Assembly (NCBI RefSeq): GCF_052857255.1
Contig: NW_027526730.1
Coordinates: forward strand, 1 to 64,000
DNA from: Amblyomma americanum
Taxonomy: Eukaryota; Arthropoda; Arachnida; Ixodida; Ixodidae
Direction: 5' to 3'
DNA: 64,000 nucleotides
Shown here piece by piece: positions 45,743 through 57,996 of this stretch; the stretch's first letter is position 1; every line of letters begins with the position of its first letter. Under the pieces are notes generated by a model that made no database searches, was not told where the DNA came from, and worked only from the letters and a program-made list of their open reading frames with translations. Made by a program: the position numbers and the translations under genes.

Positions 45743-48700
45743 TGTTGCTGCCAGATCTTAGTATCCGCAGAGAAAAAAAAGGGGGGGGGGAGATCACTGT
45801 GCTCACGCTAAGATTAGCTATCACATGTATGATAGACAGCTCGGATTTACCTCGTTTCGTACGCACAGCGGCTGATTGTAGCGGCCTGTTTGTAACACTC
45901 GACTATTGGGAAACTGTGCCAGTAAGAACTGTCCGCAGAGTCATGATGACCTACACGTTGCCAGTCACCACATTGGCAGGGCTGACAAATACAAGGTCAG
46001 AGTTGCAAAAAAATGTCATGTGTACGGGAACAGATGCGAACAAAGGCTGGGACATCGTTAACGAAGCAAATAACCTCAATTAGTGGTTCACAACTTCTCG
46101 CTACGAAATATCGCGCGTTTGGTCCATTAGAGCGCCAGCCACGCAAATATGCTGTCGACGTGTCCAACGCAATAACGCGCTAATCGCGCCCACAGCCAGA
46201 CCCAGTTTCTTTTTCTTTTTTTGTTGCCTCCCGGCTGAATGGCTTCTTAACGAGGCAGCGTGCGGTCTGCCGTGTCACTCGACTTACGAATGGAGACGCG
46301 ACATGTGAAGGACTTGCGTCCGGCGAGTATACGAAAAGAGTGACGAAACCTGGACAGCGCAAGGCCTTACGTCTAGCTTGTCGCCTCTATACAGAGCAGA
46401 CGGAACGTACTAGACGGCTTACTCACTCGACGATGGCTGTCGTGTGCGCGGGAACGCCAATAAAGTAGGAATGCGGTAGGATAAAACAAATATAAGAGCC
46501 GGAGTAAAGGCTTGCGCAAGCGGCTGGCACAGTTCTTCCCGTATACCGCCCCCCCCCCCCCCCCCCTCGACTGCCGAGACGTCGCGGAAGCCGTCCGGCG
46601 GCCCTTCCTTGGAAGGCAACGTCTGTCAGCTCTATCCGAATGCGACTCGAGCTCAGTACGCTTAGAAGGGGGATCACGGGGAAACGGGGCCCGAATGTTG
46701 CGCAACACGCGGCCAGATATCTATATACACATTGTCTGGCTATAGAAAGCCTCGCAGGGATTGTGGAATCTAAAGCTAAAACGTTTGTCAGATGGTAAGC
46801 AGGTGCTGCATGTTTTGCTGTCGTTGTCTGGAGTGTGTGAATGTCGCGCGAAAAAGGAAGCGTGAGGAGGAATGCACGATCGCGGACGACTTTCTACCAC
46901 CTTTCTGTGCCTAAGAAATTAGAATCTGTAAGGAGCGCGAGCTGGAGACTTCTCGAGATCTGCGTTTGGGGTCTCGAGACAGGGTAGGAACAGCGCACTG
47001 GTCGAAAACGCAGTCACATCGCGTTCAGTGGCTTTTGCACTGCATACAGTCACACAGTGCGCTCGAGTTTAGTGGCAAAAAAAGAAAAGAAAAAGCAAAC
47101 GCGAAAAAGATCCTCCTTCATCTTGACTCGTTTTTGTATAGCCCGGTTACGCCGAAAAGAGCGCGTACGCAATCAGCTCCACCGCTCCGACTCGGAGCCA
47201 AAAAATAGAAAGAATATGAAAAAAAGTTGGCAATAAAGCGCACCGGGTGTCGTCTCCGCGCTGCTTTCGACAAATAGGCGAAGAGGAAGCGAGCCCCGTT
47301 GAAGAAAAGGAAAGGAAAAGAAAGAAGACGAGATCGCGAGGGTGAAAAAAGAACCGCAATGAGCGGCCGGCCCGAGTGGGTTTTTAAAAGGGACAAGTAG
47401 TATGCACAAGGGGGGGACCACGCAGGACGAGAGCGAAGTTGAAAAAGAGACAGAGAGAGAGAGAGAGAGCAGAAAGAGGGGAAGGGAAGAGAAGGAGAAA
47501 ACGCACCGGAGAAGCCGGAAGCAGAAAGCGGTGCGGCTCGGTATACGGTACACGCGGGCAGGCGCAAAAAAAAAAAAAAAACGGCTCCCTCGCGGGCCCT
47601 CCTTGCGCGAACGCAGCAGCCCGGCGAGCTCGCGTGGGAACTATTTGGCGCCGAGCAGAGAAGCAGCGTTTGTCACCGGCGCGACAGGGACCGAGCTGGC
47701 GAGGAGACAGCGACCAGCTCTGACACGGGGCCCGCCGCCCCGCATCGACTCGACTGCTCGGACACGCTCGAGCGCGTGTAGCCATCTGCGATGCGTCAAA
47801 AAAGCTTTCTTTTTGTTCTCTCTCTCTCTCTCTCTCTCTGCGACAGAGCGATAGACAGAAAAGAAAGCTTTCTTTTTCAGAAACAGACCTCCGTCTTGCG
47901 TCAGGCTCTAGGCGGAGACGATAGATTCTTCAAAAGCGGAGGCGAACGCTTTAGGTTTGGCAGTGTATCTGCGATGTGTCACGTGGTTTCCTGTGACGTG
48001 CGCGTAGTGACACAAAGCGCGGGTGCGGGCTCGTCAAGAGTTGATAGTCGGCAGGACGGCGTACTCAGCTCGGCAGCTGACTGATGATCGGCGACGCTAC
48101 ATTAATCCGCCAGACGGCGCCAGGATGTCACGCACGAGAAAGAGAGAGAGAGTGAAAATAAAAAAAAAATAGAGAGGAACGCACAAGCAGGGAGGATCAA
48201 GTTGGGTTGGCTACCCCGCAAGGGGCAAGCGTAAACTAATGATGGACTTGAGAAAACCCAGAAAGAGCGGAGCACACGGCTATATACTTTACGTCAGAGC
48301 ACAGTAGGGTGCTCGTAAAAGAATATGAAGACCGCGGCCAGTCAACAGAGAAGAAGAAAAGACAAGGTGCATAGCAATGAAACAAGTTACCAAAAAAGCC
48401 CACGTGCCCTCTGGTGGTGCCCTCGCTCAGGCCAGATTGTCAAGAAATCACTAAACCATCCCACCTACGGAGATTCTCGCCTGAACGTTCCTCTCATGAA
48501 AGGCCAGTCTGAAGCAGAGAAGCGTCGACTCGTAACCAAGTCCGCGTTGTGCACGTATGTTGCGGTTGCAAGCCCTTTTCTCAAGCCTCCACTGATGTCT
48601 TCCCATTATGGCCTCAACACCACTGAGATATGAAATAAAAATCTACTTTGATGTTATCTTAGACGCGCTGCTAAGCGATGGGACAATGGCGACAAAAAAT

Positions 48701-48746
48701 GCACAGGGACACCTAATTACACACTATGTGTTTGCAATCCGATATC
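45743..48746. other. Unassigned spacer
   Basis: No gene recognised. C18 tract at 46549-46566, an A17 run near 47565-47581, CT repeats at 47816-47839. A 102-codon open frame at 48325-48633 followed by tgaaataaaaa has no family motif. Confidence 0.4.
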
Positions 48747-49065
48747 TTGCCCCGCCGCGGTGGCTCAGTGGTTAGGGCGCTCGACTACTGATCCGGAGTT
48801 CCCGGGTTCGAACCCGACCGCGGCGGCTGCGTTTTTATGGAGGAAAAACGCTAAGGCGCCCGTGTGCTGTGCGGTGTCAGTGCACGTTAAAGATCCCCAG
48901 GTGGTCGAAATTATTCCGGAGCCCACCACTACGGCACCTATTCTTTCTTTCTTTCACTCCCTCCTTTATCCCTTCCCTTACGGCGCCGTTCAGGTGTCCA
49001 ACGATATATGAGACAGATACTGCGCCATTTCCTTTCCCCAAAAACCAATTATTATTATTATTATT
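48747..49065 (+). mobile_element. Ruka-type SINE, full length, with TSD
   Basis: The head has ggctcagtggttagggcg and cccgggttcgaacccg; core and 3' part match the 19.1-kb copy, with an ATT tail of about six units. The TSD atccgatatc occurs at 48737-48746 and 49066-49075. Confidence 0.93.
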
Positions 49066-49075
49066 ATCCGATATC

Positions 49076-49491
49076 GCATCAGATGCGGTTGATGCCTTCA
49101 CCGGAAGTGACGTCCCTTTCATAAAAAAGGCGGGGGGGGGGGGGATTAACTTCTTCCAAAATGAAGGGCGTATATAAACGGCATTATCCAGCGAAGAGTG
49201 GCGTAATATTACGCTTCCTCAGTGCGCTCTGTCGAGCACTTGCAGTCAGCAGTTCGTTTTTGCTCATTCCACGGAGATTGCGCGTAAATAGGACGCGGTG
49301 AAAATCAAGCTGCTTTCAGCACCTACAAAGCCGGGGAAATTGTGCGACGCGATACGAATTAAAGCTGAATGTATACGTACACGTTCTCCTTTGGAAGCTT
49401 CGTTACATTTTACCGCGGCAACAAACCGATCTTCGGCGCAGTTATCTACATATCTACAGCGGAAAACCTCAGACCGCGCAGACATCGTGAC
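49076..49491. other. Unassigned spacer
   Basis: No gene recognised. G12 tract at 49133-49144. Confidence 0.4.
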
Positions 49492-49735
49492 GTACAGTAC
49501 TCACGGATTGAAATAGGACATTCGGAGCGCGTGGCCGTCGCTTCATGGAGCGCCGCCCGTAGACGCTCATGGAACCAAGGTGGTACATTGTGGTATGGCG
49601 CGAGAGGGAGAACATCTACAAAGCAGAATTGTTCCTTCCAGTAGCCAATGAGCCGGCCTGTGGTTTACCACATGCCTGCGTGGCACTGCAAGGCTAGCGC
49701 TCCGAATGTCCTATTTCAATCCGTGAGTACTGTAC
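49492..49735. mobile_element. MITE with perfect 39-bp terminal inverted repeats
   Basis: 49492-49530 (starting gtacagtactcacggattg) is exactly complementary to 49697-49735. The terminal gtac is its own complement, so it may be a 4-bp TSD and the element may start at agtactcacgg. The 166-bp interior has no coding. Perfect TIRs point to a recent insertion or recent conversion. The superfamily is unknown. Confidence 0.88.
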
Positions 49736-49784
49736 ATAGGCCAGACGGTAAAACCGCTATTCACAACCACTCAACTTTGACGAA

Positions 49785-49985
49785 ACAAAAAAAAAATTGG
49801 ATGTGGTTTAGCTTTGATTAAACCTGGGGTGACGCGACAGCTACAGCTGGCCGAGTGGAACTTGGTCACTTGACCAACCGGCAGCTGCTCCGCACCACGT
49901 GACCGACCACGTGACAGCATGGCGGCGCCGCCACCGCTACCGTAATGGAGCACTCGCTACAAAAAGGTTTCATTTGTATTTCTTG
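49785..49985 (+). repeat. Dispersed repeat, second copy of the 12.3-kb type
   Basis: A run of A, then ttggatgtggtttagcttt, aaacctggggtgac and repeated cacgtgac words. It resembles 12326-12625 at the start only. Confidence 0.35.
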
Positions 49986-50707
49986 CAGAACAACAAACAC
50001 GGGTTTCATGCTGGTCACCAAGGTACACTTCTGCAAGGCCCTCCAGCTTTCAAGGACCCCGTTTTCGTAATCGAGTTAGGGTACAGATACAGTGTATATA
50101 AACCGTGAGTCACATCGATCATGATAAACGACGCTGTCGCGTGACATAGCATCAGAAGAACCTGTCGGTGGGTGGTCCGATGGAGAGTCGCTGCAAAAGC
50201 ACGCGGGACAAATGTTTGTTCCTGTCCCAGTCGATATATCTGCGCGGATCGCGGCACTCGGCATTTAGACGACGCGAAGGCACCGACACATTTCCTGAAC
50301 CCACTCTGAACTGAGGAACCATGCTGGCTGTAGACGAGGATGCTTTATAGGAGACAGGTAGGCTGACGGCGTCGCGACGCTGTACTCCATAAAGGAAAAA
50401 TCCGAGAACCTTATCTTATTAGCTATACAAAGGAACTTATACGCGCCGTGGGATGTTAAGGAGTGTGGTAGTTTGTTTTAAGCATGAAACGCCTTTTAGC
50501 GCCCGTTTTCGGCGCGCCCGGGACAGAAGAGAGAGAAAACACGGAGGCGAACCTAAACGAAATTTGGCGAAACTTTCAGTTCACTTCCTGGTGTCTACAT
50601 GCTGCTCTGGCATGCGTCAATAACAGCGTCTCTAGAATGCGTTATGCGGACTGCTGCGCATGCACCGGCCGCGCAGCTAATCGCAGCGTCGGACTGACCA
50701 ACATAGG
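49986..50707. other. Unassigned spacer
   Basis: No gene or repeat recognised. Confidence 0.4.
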
Positions 50708-50720
50708 CGCGTCGCAGCAA

Positions 50721-50928
50721 CAGCTCCTTTAACCCTTCCCTTACGGCGCGGTTCAGGTGTCCAACGATATATGAGACAGATACTGCGCCATTTCCTTTCC
50801 CCCAAAACCAATTATTATTATTATTATTATTATCAGCCCCAGCGATTGCTGCAGAAACTGATATGCACCCCCCCCCTTTCTTCCTCCCACCCCCGTAAAA
50901 AATAAATATAGAAAATTGAAACAAAACA
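50721..50928 (+). mobile_element. Truncated Ruka tail plus ~94 bp of extra 3' sequence
   Basis: From about 50724 the sequence is the Ruka 3' end (cccttacggcgcggttcagg to the ATT tail at 50834). About 94 bp of other sequence then ends in an A-rich run (attgaaacaaaacac). The 13-bp word cgcgtcgcagcaa flanks the whole unit at 50708-50720 and 50929-50941. I infer one insertion in which the SINE transcript read past its own tail (3' transduction). Template switching is an alternative. Confidence 0.65.
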
Positions 50929-50944
50929 CGCGTCGCAGCAAACA

Positions 50945-53807
50945 TCATCATCATCATCATCATCATCAGCCCTACTACACCCACTGCAGGGCAAAGGCCT
51001 CTCCCATGTCTCTCCAATTAACCCTATCCTTTGCCAGCTGCATCCACCCTTTGCCTGCAAACTTCTTAATCTCATCCGCCCATCTAACCTTCTGCCGCCC
51101 CCTGCTACGCTTACTTTCTCTTGGAACCCACTCCGTTACCCTTAAAGACCAGCGGTTATCTTGCCTTCGCATTACATGCCCTGCCCAAGCCCATTTCTTT
51201 CTCTTGATTTCGACTAGGATGTCATTAACCCGTGTTTGTTCCCTCACCCACTCTGCCCGCTTCCGATCTCTTAACGTTACACCTATCATTTTTCTTTCCA
51301 TGGCTCGCTGCGTTGTCCTTAACTTAAGCTGAACTCTTTTCGTTAGCCTCCACGTTTCTGCCCCGTAGGTGAGTACCGGTAAGATTATGCTGTTGTACAC
51401 TTTCCTCTTGAGGGAAATTGGTAAACTGCCACTCATGATCTGCGAGAATTTGCCATATGCGCTCCACCCCATTCTTATCCTTCTAGTTATCTCCCTCTCA
51501 TGATCCGGATCAGCTGTCACTACCTGCCCTAAGTAGACGTATTCCGGCACAATTTCTAGGCTCTCGCTGCCAATTGTGAACTGTTGTTCCCTTGCTAGGC
51601 TGTTGAACATTACCTTGGTTTTCTGCATGTTAATTTTTAGACCCATCGATCTGCTCTGCCTGTCTAACTCGTTGATCATGATTTGCAGTTCACCTCCTGA
51701 GTGACTCAGCAAGGCAATGTCATCAGCAAATCTCAGATTATTTAGGTATTCTCCATTTATTCTTATTCCCAACTGTTCCCAATTCAGGCCTCGAAATACC
51801 TCCTGCAAACATGCGGTGAACAGCATTGGCGAGATCGTGTCTCCTTGCCTGACGCCCTTCCTTATTGGAATTTTATTGCTGACTTTATGGAGGACTATAG
51901 TAGCTGTGCAGTTGCTATATATATCTTCCAGTATTTTGACATAAGGCTCTTCTACCCCCTGATTACGCAATGCCTGTATGACTGCTGAGGTTTCCACTGA
52001 GTCGAATGCTTTCTCGTAATCAATGAAAGCTATATATAGAGGTTGGTTATATTCTGCGCATTTCTCTATCACCTGATTGATGGTGTGAATATGATCTATT
52101 GTAGAATATCCTTTACGAAAGCCTGCCTGATCATTTGGTTGATTAAAGTCTAACGTTGCCCTGACTCTATTAGCGATTACCTTAGTAAATACTTTGTAGG
52201 CAACGGATAGTAAGCTGATCGGACAGGCCGCCATTGGAATCTGAACCTGGCAACGTTTAACGCTAGAACTTTAGCTAGTGAGGCTAGCCTAGCAGTGCTG
52301 TTCGAGGAACTAGCGGGAATTAAATGGGATGTGATAGGGCTTAGCGAAGTTAGGAGGACAGGTGAGGCGTATACAGTACTAAAGGACGGACACATACTGT
52401 GCTATCGCGGGTTAGAGGGTAGACGAGAACTAGGTGTGGGTTTCCTCATTAATAAGGATATAGCTGGCAACGTAGAGGAGTTCTACAGTTTTAACGAGAG
52501 GGTAGCAGCTATAGTAATTAGGCTGAATAGGAGGTACAAGCTGAAAGTGGTGCAGGCCTACGCACCCACATCCAGCCATGATGACCAGACCGTTGAAAGC
52601 TTCTATGAGGACGTAGAATCAGCAATGAATAGAGTAAAATCGCAGTACACTGTACTGATGGGCGACTTCAATGCGAAGGTGGGCAAGAAGCAGGCTGACG
52701 ACCACGCGGTAGGTGACTATGGGATAGGCTCTAGAAATAGCAGGGGAGAGTTATTAGTCGAATTCGCGGATAGAAATAATTTACGGATCATGAATACCTT
52801 CTTCCGCAAACGAGAAAACAGGAAGTGGACCTGGAAGAGCCCCAATGGTGAGATTAAAAATGAAATAGACTTCATACTATGCGCTAAACCTGGCATCATT
52901 CAGGATGTGGCCGTCCTCGGAAGGGTGCGTTGCAGCGACCATAGAATGGTAAGGTCTAGAATTACCCTAGACTTGAAGAGGGAACGGAAGAAGCTAGCGA
53001 AGAAGAAGACCATTAACGAGTTAGCCGTAAGAGGGAAAGCACAGGAGTTTAGGATAGCGCTGCAAAACAGATACTCGGCTTTAACTGAGGAAGATGATCT
53101 TGATGTTCATTCAATGCACGATAACCTGACATCAATAATTACGGAGTGCGCAGTAGAAGTAGGCGGCCGGACAGTTCGAAAAGATACCGGGAAGCTATCT
53201 CAGGTGACGAAAGATCTGATTAAGAAGCGCCAAAACATGAAGGCATCTAACACTACCGATAGAATAGAACTAACGGAGCTATCAAAGTTAATAAATAAGC
53301 GCAAGGTAGCCGACATAAGGAAGTTTAATATGGAGAGAATCGAGCATGCTCTAAAGAACGGAGGTAGCCTAAATACAGTGAAGAGGAAACTAGGCATAGG
53401 TAAAAACCAGATGTATGCATTAAGAGACAAGCAGGGCAATGTCATTAGCAATATGGATAAGATAGTTAACATAGCCGAAGAGTTCTACACAGACCTGTAC
53501 AGTAGCCAATGTAATCAGAACGCTAATGAGAAAGACAGCAGTGCACAGCAATGCGTCATCCCGCCAGTAACGAAAGATGAAGTAAAGAAAGCCTTAGAAG
53601 CAATGAAAAGGGGAAAAGCAGCTGGGGAGGATCAGGTAACAGCAGATCTGTTGAAGGATGGAGGGGACATCGTGCTAGAAAAACTAGCCACCCTGTATAC
53701 GCAATGCCTTATGACCTCGACTGTACCAGAAGCTTGGAAGAATGTAAACATTATCTTAATTCATAAGAAGGGAGACGCCAAGGACTTGAAAAATTACAGG
53801 CCGATCA
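50945..53807. mobile_element. RTE-clade LINE with inverted 5' half (twin priming)
   Basis: The 3' half lies on - (52222 to 50945) and ends in an ATG-type microsatellite tail (eight CAT units on +). The 5' half lies on + (about 52229 to 53809). The halves meet in the middle at the 5' end of the element; their break ends share ccgatcagc (53801-53809, and 52222-52214 on -). The TSD gcagcaaaca occurs at 50935-50944 and 53808-53817. This is the geometry twin-primed reverse transcription gives in LINEs. Both halves remain open. EN and RT motifs place it in the RTE clade by family knowledge. The coding region is split, so the copy cannot move by itself. Confidence 0.9.
50975..52222 (-). pseudogene. 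RTE ORF, 3' half: reverse transcriptase palm to C-terminus
   Basis: It encodes about 415 residues. Counted from a chance ATG at 52234 contributed by the junction, PISLLS is at 5-10, QAGFRKGYSTIDHI at 36-49, the palm A motif AFIDYEKAFDSV at 69-80, GVRQGDTISPMLF at 128-139 and the catalytic FADD at 169-172. The thumb follows, then GAETW and a C-terminal region with WAGHVMRR and VRWADEIKKFAG that RTE copies here share. No stop or frameshift is seen. The 5' half is missing from this strand because it is inverted. The protein would copy the element's RNA at a nicked target. The product ends QWV with a stop at 50975; the tail repeat follows within 10 bp, so the 3' UTR is very short, a typical RTE trait. 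Confidence 0.92.
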
Positions 53808-53809
53808 GC
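52229..53809 (+). pseudogene. RTE ORF, 5' half: APE endonuclease and start of RT
   Basis: The frame is open from about 52237 (WNL, then ATFNARTL), before the first ATG at 52295, to 53809. Counted from that ATG, endonuclease motifs are E18 in [18 protein letters not shown] at 123-130, IDFIL at 191-195 and SDHRMV at 214-219, all expected of an AP-type endonuclease that nicks target DNA. A basic linker follows, then the RT N-terminal part with [12 protein letters not shown] and [19 protein letters not shown], where the element breaks. Beyond 53809 the open frame continues by chance into flanking DNA to 53920. The start lacks only a few residues of a usual endonuclease, so little is missing at the 5' end. 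No stops or frameshifts are seen. Confidence 0.92.
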
Positions 53810-53817
53810 AGCAAACA

Positions 53818-56800
53818 CTGTCTCTCTAAAAATGCCGCCACTGTAATTTCGCTGCGCTCAAGATTAGGCGCTCAACCGACTGAGACGCACCAGGAATGCA
53901 GCTGTCACTACTTCGCTTGAGACGGCGCCATCGTTCAGCCTCCCATTCGTTTTACGCGCCAAAACCTGCAACTCGAATACTCGGCAGTTTCGCATGCTAA
54001 GCATAACCACGTAAACAAGTGTTCCTCAATGAACGTTTGCCTCGAACTTTTTTCTTGTATTTGGACGTGCGCTCGCTCTCTCGCTGTCGAAGCGCGTAGA
54101 AGATTGTTCACATCCCCTCCCCCCCCCCCCTTTTTTTTTTTCGAAGATGCTGATTTCAGCGCATGCAGACTACTGGAAACAAAGGCTGACAGCCGGGCAG
54201 GTTTCAGTTTAACACCTCCCTGGTCGCACCTTCAAGCAGAAAGTTACAGGCTGCTCTTTGCCTACGAGACGCGAAACCAACGAAGCCCCGCTTTGCACAA
54301 ATGCATGCGAAAAGGGAAAAAGAAATAGATACATAAAAAAAACGGAACAAACCATAAGCATCGCCGAGCCACGGAGATACTTGCAACATCCTCCTTTCTC
54401 ACGATGTCTGCGACCACGTAGTGCGACTCACATATCGAGATCAAAAAGTTACATCACAAAAAAAAAAACAGTGACAAAAAATGGCTGGTCTACAAGAAGG
54501 CAATCTCGACGAACACGGGACGGAGGACACACACATACCCGGGAGGAGGGAGGGGGGGGGGGGGGGGGGTTCTTCTCGTGTATGTGTCCGAGCACAAGCG
54601 GCGAAAGCGGGTATAGACGGCTGAAAAAGAAAAAAAAAGAAAGCGAAACTACGAATGAAGAAGAAGACGGGGAGGAGAAGAAGTCTCACGCCCCCTGCCG
54701 GAGCTGCCGCCCACCGCTGTTCGACGAGGAGCAAGAACAATGCGCAGTTTAGAGCGCGCCTTCGACGCCTCACAGGTGGCGCCCGAGGCACAAACTGCTT
54801 CCCCTTCTATGCAGCTCCGCTTTCCCCACATCCGGTCGACAGCCGGGAACAGGTAATTTGGACGCGACACAACAGCTTCGCCTCGCCTGGCGTCAGCGAA
54901 AATACCCAAGGCGAGCTTGAAAGCGAGTCGAGCGCTTACAGCGGTTGAGGGAAGCTGGAACAATTTGGGTGTCTTTTCGAAGCGCACCTCCTCTTGCGCT
55001 TCCTGCCATACAGTCTCCAAAGGGATGGGAACGGAGCGGACTTTTGCTTTTCACACCGAATACGGAATTTCCGAACAAAGCAAGCAAAGAGGGCGCTACT
55101 GTTCCTAATGGCCCGCGCTCTCCATCTCTGCCCACCTTCTCACGCGTGCTTGTTCCTTCTTCCAACGTTCGCTTTCCATTGGCGCTAAAGCGTGACGCCT
55201 CAAAGAACGCGCCAGTAACCACGCGATGTCAGCGCTCAGCTGACATTCACGAAGCTTCTTGGAGCAGCATCGCGCTTACATTGCAGGCCCTCTTTCTAGT
55301 GCTCGGCACGTTGAGTACTGCCTCAAGGCATAAAATGGAACTGGTTTGCGGAATGAAGTCCGGCTAGAGGCTAAAGTGGGGTCTTTGAGCCCTTTTCTTA
55401 GCCGGTGAACTTTAGGGGGTGTTCTTTAAAAGTGCTCCAGAAACGCCTCCGGGTCTGAGGCACTCTGCACCAGCAGGGCACACGCATTACTTCGGCAATG
55501 GCTGCTGGTGTCACCGACCTACGCATCGCGATGAAAAAAATAGACGGCTTGACATCGGCATAGTGGTAGATGGCGTAGCTCACGGCAAAATCGTGCAATT
55601 GCCCCCAGCGCAGCGCACGCGCGCATTTGTAACTGCAGTGCAAGTGCCTGAAGCAAAGATCAAGATTCCCAGACACTACAGCGCATGTATCCGCTGCACA
55701 GGTCAAGTGCTTCCGGCGCTATCGCGATCTGCAGTCGCGTGATCTAGGTGATCTCGGGCCGTAAGGGTCAAGTAGGCCGCGAAGTTAGCCTTCTCACGAG
55801 GTGGCGGTAGCAGTATCGCTATCACTATTCCTTTTACGCCTCGCACGTTGGCGAAGACTCCAGAACAAGACTTCAACACCCTTTGTTTTCTGTTGGTAAA
55901 CACCGTCGACATCGCAGAAGGAGCGAGAGCAGGCTGTGACCGCTACCACCGCCGCAACAAACAGCAGGAGCAGAGGGAGGTGGTGGGGGGTGTGGAGAAG
56001 TGGTTGGCGTTCCCTCGGACCAAATTCGCTTCCGCGCGCAAGGCACGGCCGCCGCCGAAGAAAACACGTCCGCTGCGTTTCGTGGCCCCCGTTGTTCGCT
56101 CGCCGCCGCCGCCCGGCCTGGGAACCGGTTTCCACACCCCTCCTACTGTGGACGCCGGCCATCGTTAGGGCAGCAACGCCCTGCTCCCGCCGCCGCCGCC
56201 GCTGCTGCTAGCTCCTGCTTGGGGGAGGGGGGTCGACTGCGCGCGCATGGCGGCGACCCAGGAACTCGCGGTCGTCGTTGCGGAACTCTAGGCGTCTAGG
56301 CGTCCAGCTGCTGCAATGCAGTTCGCAGCAAGCGCTCCAGCAGAGAGCTGGCTAGCCTGTAGCACTGTGGGCCCGCGGCCTCCTCCGACACCAGGGAGTC
56401 GACGCGGTTAGAGCTTGCGATTAGCAAGGGCTCTCGCTGAGAACAGCCTAAGCGAAGTCTCCTTAGCTGGTGCTTTCAAATTACGAAGCGGCATTGCAGA
56501 CTAACGACAGGCCTGTGCTTACACTGTGCGACACGCGGCGAAGTTTAGAGATAGCTCACCCTGCATTCAAAGTTGTGCTTCCAACACAAGGCTGAAAGCT
56601 GTTGAACTGGTCGGCAAACAGTGCATTCATTTGCGCGTGGTGAAGCATTAGTCCATGATTTCACTACCGCCATCTGGAGAACTCTACAAAGCGCATTGCC
56701 ATGAAGACCTGCCCAGAAGCCATCAACGAGGGCTTGCTCCAGGACGGTTGCAGTTCGCGATTTATTAAAGACTCGCGCTAAGACTACGCGTATTACAAGC

Positions 56801-57990
56801 CGCACTGAACCCTCCAACTAAGAAACTTTTCAGAATAAATATATGGCAGCGTGCCGACTCAGTGGAATATCTAAAAATCGAGAAAAGAGAAGCGGGACTC
56901 GCGCGCGGCTCATTCCCACCAGAAAGAAGCTAGATGGTCAGAGAGCGGCATTCGAGAAATACGACAGGAGGCTGTTTTCAGATCATCTCATCTGAATTTT
57001 TTTTTTTTGCCATGAAATCGGAGCAATAGATGCAACGAGCTCAGATATTCCAGAATGACGAAACCATTGACTGATTGACGACTCCCACACCTCGAAATCT
57101 CAGCTTTTCTAACCGTTTGCACATCAGAATGAAATCATTGGTCGGCCCAGTTTGTTTATAGTTGTGGACCTTTTTATCGGAGGACGCCCCAAAATCCGGG
57201 AAACCTGTGGAAAACTAACGCTACGAAACGTCTTCGGTGAACGGCCCTCTTCATGCCCCAAAAGCAGCTGACCGCGCACAAAACGTGAAGGGGTCAGACA
57301 CTCGACGCCAGTAGCCGGACGCCGCCAGTCCTTAGTAAAAACAACCCCCAGGGTCACTGCGCGGGAAGCGTAGAGGAGATGTGACACTGATTACATAAAC
57401 CAGAGCGGCGCGTTGGGAAGACTGACTAGACGAAGTGAGCAACGAGTCCTCTTGAGTCAAGGTCGGTGGCGACAGAGCAGCCCGCAGCAAACAAGAAAAA
57501 GCTCAGTGAAACACGTGTCCTGCGCCTTTTTTCAAGCTAGGAAAACAAGGGCGAAAATTGACAGAAGTCTGTGATCTTCAGCTTGCAACATCCATAACCA
57601 CCAGAACAAGTGGAACCGAAGTTGTCTTATCTACTGGCACCCCTCCTTCGCCACATCGGCAACTTCCGCTTCAGACATTGCATTTCAAAAGCGAGCATCC
57701 GTCTGCGTTCTTGGCATAGACCCTGTATAGCCCACAATTGAGTATGGCTCTCATGTCTGTTTGTGAAAATATTTCCTTCGCAATTTTTTCCAGCGAAGAA
57801 TATTCTCGAGCATGCCCCCCTACCGACGTAACCCGAGCCACGACTCGACTAACCAAATACGTCTGCTGAGGCCAGTGACTTCATCAGACGAAATCACGAA
57901 AAGCTCAACCCGCATAAGAAACATGTTCTCGTGCCGACAGGCTATAAACTTCCGTTGATGTCTACATTAGCTTTGCTCAACGGCTCTTTG
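53818..57990. other. Unassigned interval
   Basis: No gene or retroelement recognised in 4.2 kb. C then T tracts at 54117-54140, G19 at 54551-54569, CCG-rich sequence at 56.1-56.22 kb, T12 near 56998-57009. Open frames lack motifs. Confidence 0.4.
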
Positions 57991-57996
57991 TAACCG

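Noticed and set aside
53810..53920. C-terminal extension of the RTE 5' half
   Set aside because: The sequence after 53809 is the TSD and flanking DNA. The frame stays open by chance.
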